A model generated the notes under the pieces. It worked only from the letters and a program-made list of their open reading frames with translations, was not told the DNA's origin and searched no databases. The position numbers and the translations under genes are program-made. Of a DNA stretch of 64,000 nt, positions 62,300-64,000 are shown one piece after another; the first letter of the stretch is position 1; the number at the start of each line of letters is the position of its first letter. Origin of the DNA: Palsa-465 sp963800475 (GTDB lineage: Bacteria > Actinomycetota > Thermoleophilia > Solirubrobacterales > Solirubrobacteraceae); contig CAWDAZ010000001.1 in the NCBI GenBank assembly GCA_963800475.1, positions 310,001 through 374,000 of the forward strand. Direction: 5' to 3'.

Positions 62300-63930
62300 C
62301 CGACGTCGAGCGCTGGCAGCGCGAGCGGTTCGCGCGGCTGCCGGAGCGCGACGCGCCGTTCTCGACGATCTCCGGCGAGCCGATCAAGCCGCTGTACACG
62401 GAGGCCGATCTGCCGGACGCCGAGGAGGCGGTCGGGTTCCCGGGTGAATATCCGTATACCCGGGGGGTGTATCCGAGCATGTACCGGGGCCGGCTTTGGA
62501 CGATGCGCCAGTTCGCCGGATTCGGGACCGCCAGGGAGACCAACGAACGGTTCCGCTACCTGCTCGATCACGGTCAGACCGGGCTGAGCACCGCGTTCGA
62601 CATGCCCTCACTGATGGGCCACGACTCCGACCATCCGCGCTCACTGGGCGAGGTGGGCCGCGAAGGCGTGGCGATCGACACGCTCGAGGACATGGAGACG
62701 CTGTTCGACGGGATCCCGCTCGACCGGGTCAGCGTGTCGATGACGATCAACGCGCCCGCCGCGATCATGCTTGCGTTGTTCGTCGTCGCCGCCGAGCGCA
62801 AGGGGATCGGTCCCGAGCAGCTCGCGGGCACGATCCAGACCGACATCCTCAAGGAGTACATCGCCCAGAAGGAGTGGTGCTTCCCCGTCGACCCGGCGAT
62901 GCGGCTGGTGACGGACATGATCGAGTGGTGCTCGGCGCACATGCCGCGCTGGCACCCGATCAGTATCTCCGGTTACCACATCCGCGAGGCCGGATCGACC
63001 GCCGGGCAGGAGCTCGCGTTCACGCTCAAGGACGGGCTCACGTACGTCGAGCAGGCCGTCGCGCGGGGGCTGAACGTCGACGATTTCGCGCCGCGGCTGA
63101 GCTTCTTCTTCAACGCCCACATCGACTTCTTCGAGGAGATCGCCAAGTACCGGGCGGCGCGCCGGATCTGGGCGCGCGAGCTGCGCGACACGTTCGGCGC
63201 CCGGGACGAACGCTCGCTGCTGATGCGCTTCCACACCCAGACCGCGGGGGTGTCGCTGACCGCCCAGCAGCCGCTGAACAACGTCGTCCGGACCGCGATC
63301 GAGGCGCTCGCGGGGGTGCTCGGGGGGACCCAGTCGCTGCACACCAACAGCTTCGACGAGGCGCTCGCACTGCCGACCGAGCAGGCGGTCCAGGTCGCGC
63401 TCCGCACCCAGCAGATCATCGCCGAGGAGACCGGTGTCGCGAACACGATCGACCCGCTGGCGGGCTCCTACTTCGTGGAGTCGCTGACCGACCGGATGGA
63501 GGAGATCGCCTACCAGTACTTCGCGAAGATCGACGAGCTCGGCGGGATGGTTGAGGCGATCAAGACCGGGTTCCCGCAGCGCGAGATCGCCGACGCGGCG
63601 TTCCGCTACCAGCAGGAGCTCGAGCTCGGCGAGCGCAAGCTGGTCGGCGTCAACGCGTACACCGAGGGCGACGACCACGACACGCCGATCCTGCGGATCG
63701 ATCCGAAGCTCGAGCACGAGCAGGTCGAGCGCCTGCACGCGGCGCGGGGGCGGCGTGACCAGGAGCGGGTCACGGCCGCGCTGGAGCTGCTCGAGCGCGC
63801 GGCTCGCGAGCCCGACCAGAACCTGATGCCCTACCTGCTCGAGGCCGCGCGTGTCGAGGCGACGGAGGGCGAAATGGTGGTCGCGCTCCAGCGGGTGTTC
63901 GGTACGTACACCGAATCCCCGGCGTTCTAA
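62278..63930 (+). CDS. mutA: Methylmalonyl-CoA mutase, large (catalytic) subunit
   Basis: 550 residues. Substrate-binding TIM barrel: YPSMYRGRLWTMRQFAGFGT, GQTGLSTAFDMPSLMGHDSD, ISGYHIREAGSTAGQELAFT, RFHTQTAGVSLTAQQPLNNV and GGTQSLHTNSFDEALALPTE. The C-terminal B12-binding domain is absent, so this is the split form and needs a separate B12-binding subunit, not in the window but probably just beyond. Isomerises methylmalonyl-CoA and succinyl-CoA (or a related acyl pair). MeaB is encoded 6 kb upstream. Confidence 0.93.
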   Translation: MATRDRLTDVERWQRERFARLPERDAPFSTISGEPIKPLYTEADLPDAEEAVGFPGEYPYTRGVYPSMYRGRLWTMRQFAGFGTARETNERFRYLLDHGQTGLSTAFDMPSLMGHDSDHPRSLGEVGREGVAIDTLEDMETLFDGIPLDRVSVSMTINAPAAIMLALFVVAAERKGIGPEQLAGTIQTDILKEYIAQKEWCFPVDPAMRLVTDMIEWCSAHMPRWHPISISGYHIREAGSTAGQELAFTLKDGLTYVEQAVARGLNVDDFAPRLSFFFNAHIDFFEEIAKYRAARRIWARELRDTFGARDERSLLMRFHTQTAGVSLTAQQPLNNVVRTAIEALAGVLGGTQSLHTNSFDEALALPTEQAVQVALRTQQIIAEETGVANTIDPLAGSYFVESLTDRMEEIAYQYFAKIDELGGMVEAIKTGFPQREIADAAFRYQQELELGERKLVGVNAYTEGDDHDTPILRIDPKLEHEQVERLHAARGRRDQERVTAALELLERAAREPDQNLMPYLLEAARVEATEGEMVVALQRVFGTYTESPAF

Positions 63931-64000
63931 CTACAATCGGCGCCCTCGCGGGTCGCCTCGGCCCCAGCCGCGCCCCGCACCAATCGCCCCATGTCCTCCT

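Overview
The window is chromosomal DNA of a high-GC actinobacterium. Most third codon positions are G or C, GTG starts are common, and operons are packed with ATGA/GTGA start-stop overlaps. Gene content suggests the class Thermoleophilia (Solirubrobacterales-like): a short RpoD next to a lone PilT, an ArsA-like ATPase pair, an EgtB-EgtD pair, KorA/KorB, a DUF6777-type lipoprotein, a GH6 remnant, many acyl-CoA enzymes and a split methylmalonyl-CoA mutase. This placement is inferred from content and style, not from a marker tree. No tRNA, rRNA, CRISPR array, phage or insertion sequence was seen.

0-8.9 kb: an unidentified gene end, then FtsH, a NYN-domain RNase-like protein and ArfB-type ribosome rescue factor on the minus strand; a cold-shock protein; korA-korB; a rhodanese; a c-di-AMP riboswitch ahead of a secreted NlpC/P60-like hydrolase; two small conserved proteins. 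8.9-19 kb: acyl-CoA dehydrogenase, membrane metallopeptidase, GST-like protein, thiolase, a secreted alpha/beta-hydrolase, an RhtA-like exporter and a very large secreted protein. 19-28 kb: a minus-strand cluster (RibD-like reductase, egtB, egtD, SDR), glpX, moeA, a degenerate GGDEF-like protein, and an RlpA-like protein behind a second c-di-AMP riboswitch. 28-34 kb: rpoD, pilT, an HxlR regulator with a palindromic operator, an RpiB-like protein and a probable structured small RNA ending in a terminator. 34-40 kb: sulfatase, pyrophosphatase, HIT protein, and an operon of two crcB genes plus a triple-DUF190 protein. 40-45 kb: an ArsA-like ATPase pair divergent from a parA-ftsZ pair whose FtsZ has a 125-residue N-terminal extension. 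45-54 kb: gamma-glutamyltransferase, lipoprotein, UppP, LON-domain protein, two methyltransferases, a 5'-truncated GH6 gene, a GH57 enzyme and a DUF6777 lipoprotein. 54-64 kb: acyltransferase, MeaB, a Tat-exported FAD oxidase, AbiEi/DUF559 protein, acyl-CoA dehydrogenase, and an operon of SCP2-like protein, thiolase, HAD phosphatase and the methylmalonyl-CoA mutase large subunit.

Themes that link genes: cell-wall turnover and division (FtsH, UppP, two riboswitch-controlled wall enzymes, ParA-FtsZ); acyl-CoA and propionyl/methylmalonyl-CoA metabolism (two acyl-CoA dehydrogenases, two thiolases, SDR, MeaB, mutase); ergothioneine synthesis; fluoride resistance. The most novel-looking items are the ParA plus N-terminally extended FtsZ pair, the unassigned structured RNA near 33.9-34.0 kb, and stop-codon-containing tandem repeats at the 3' ends of three nearby genes (rlpA-like, the 28.4 kb gene, pilT).
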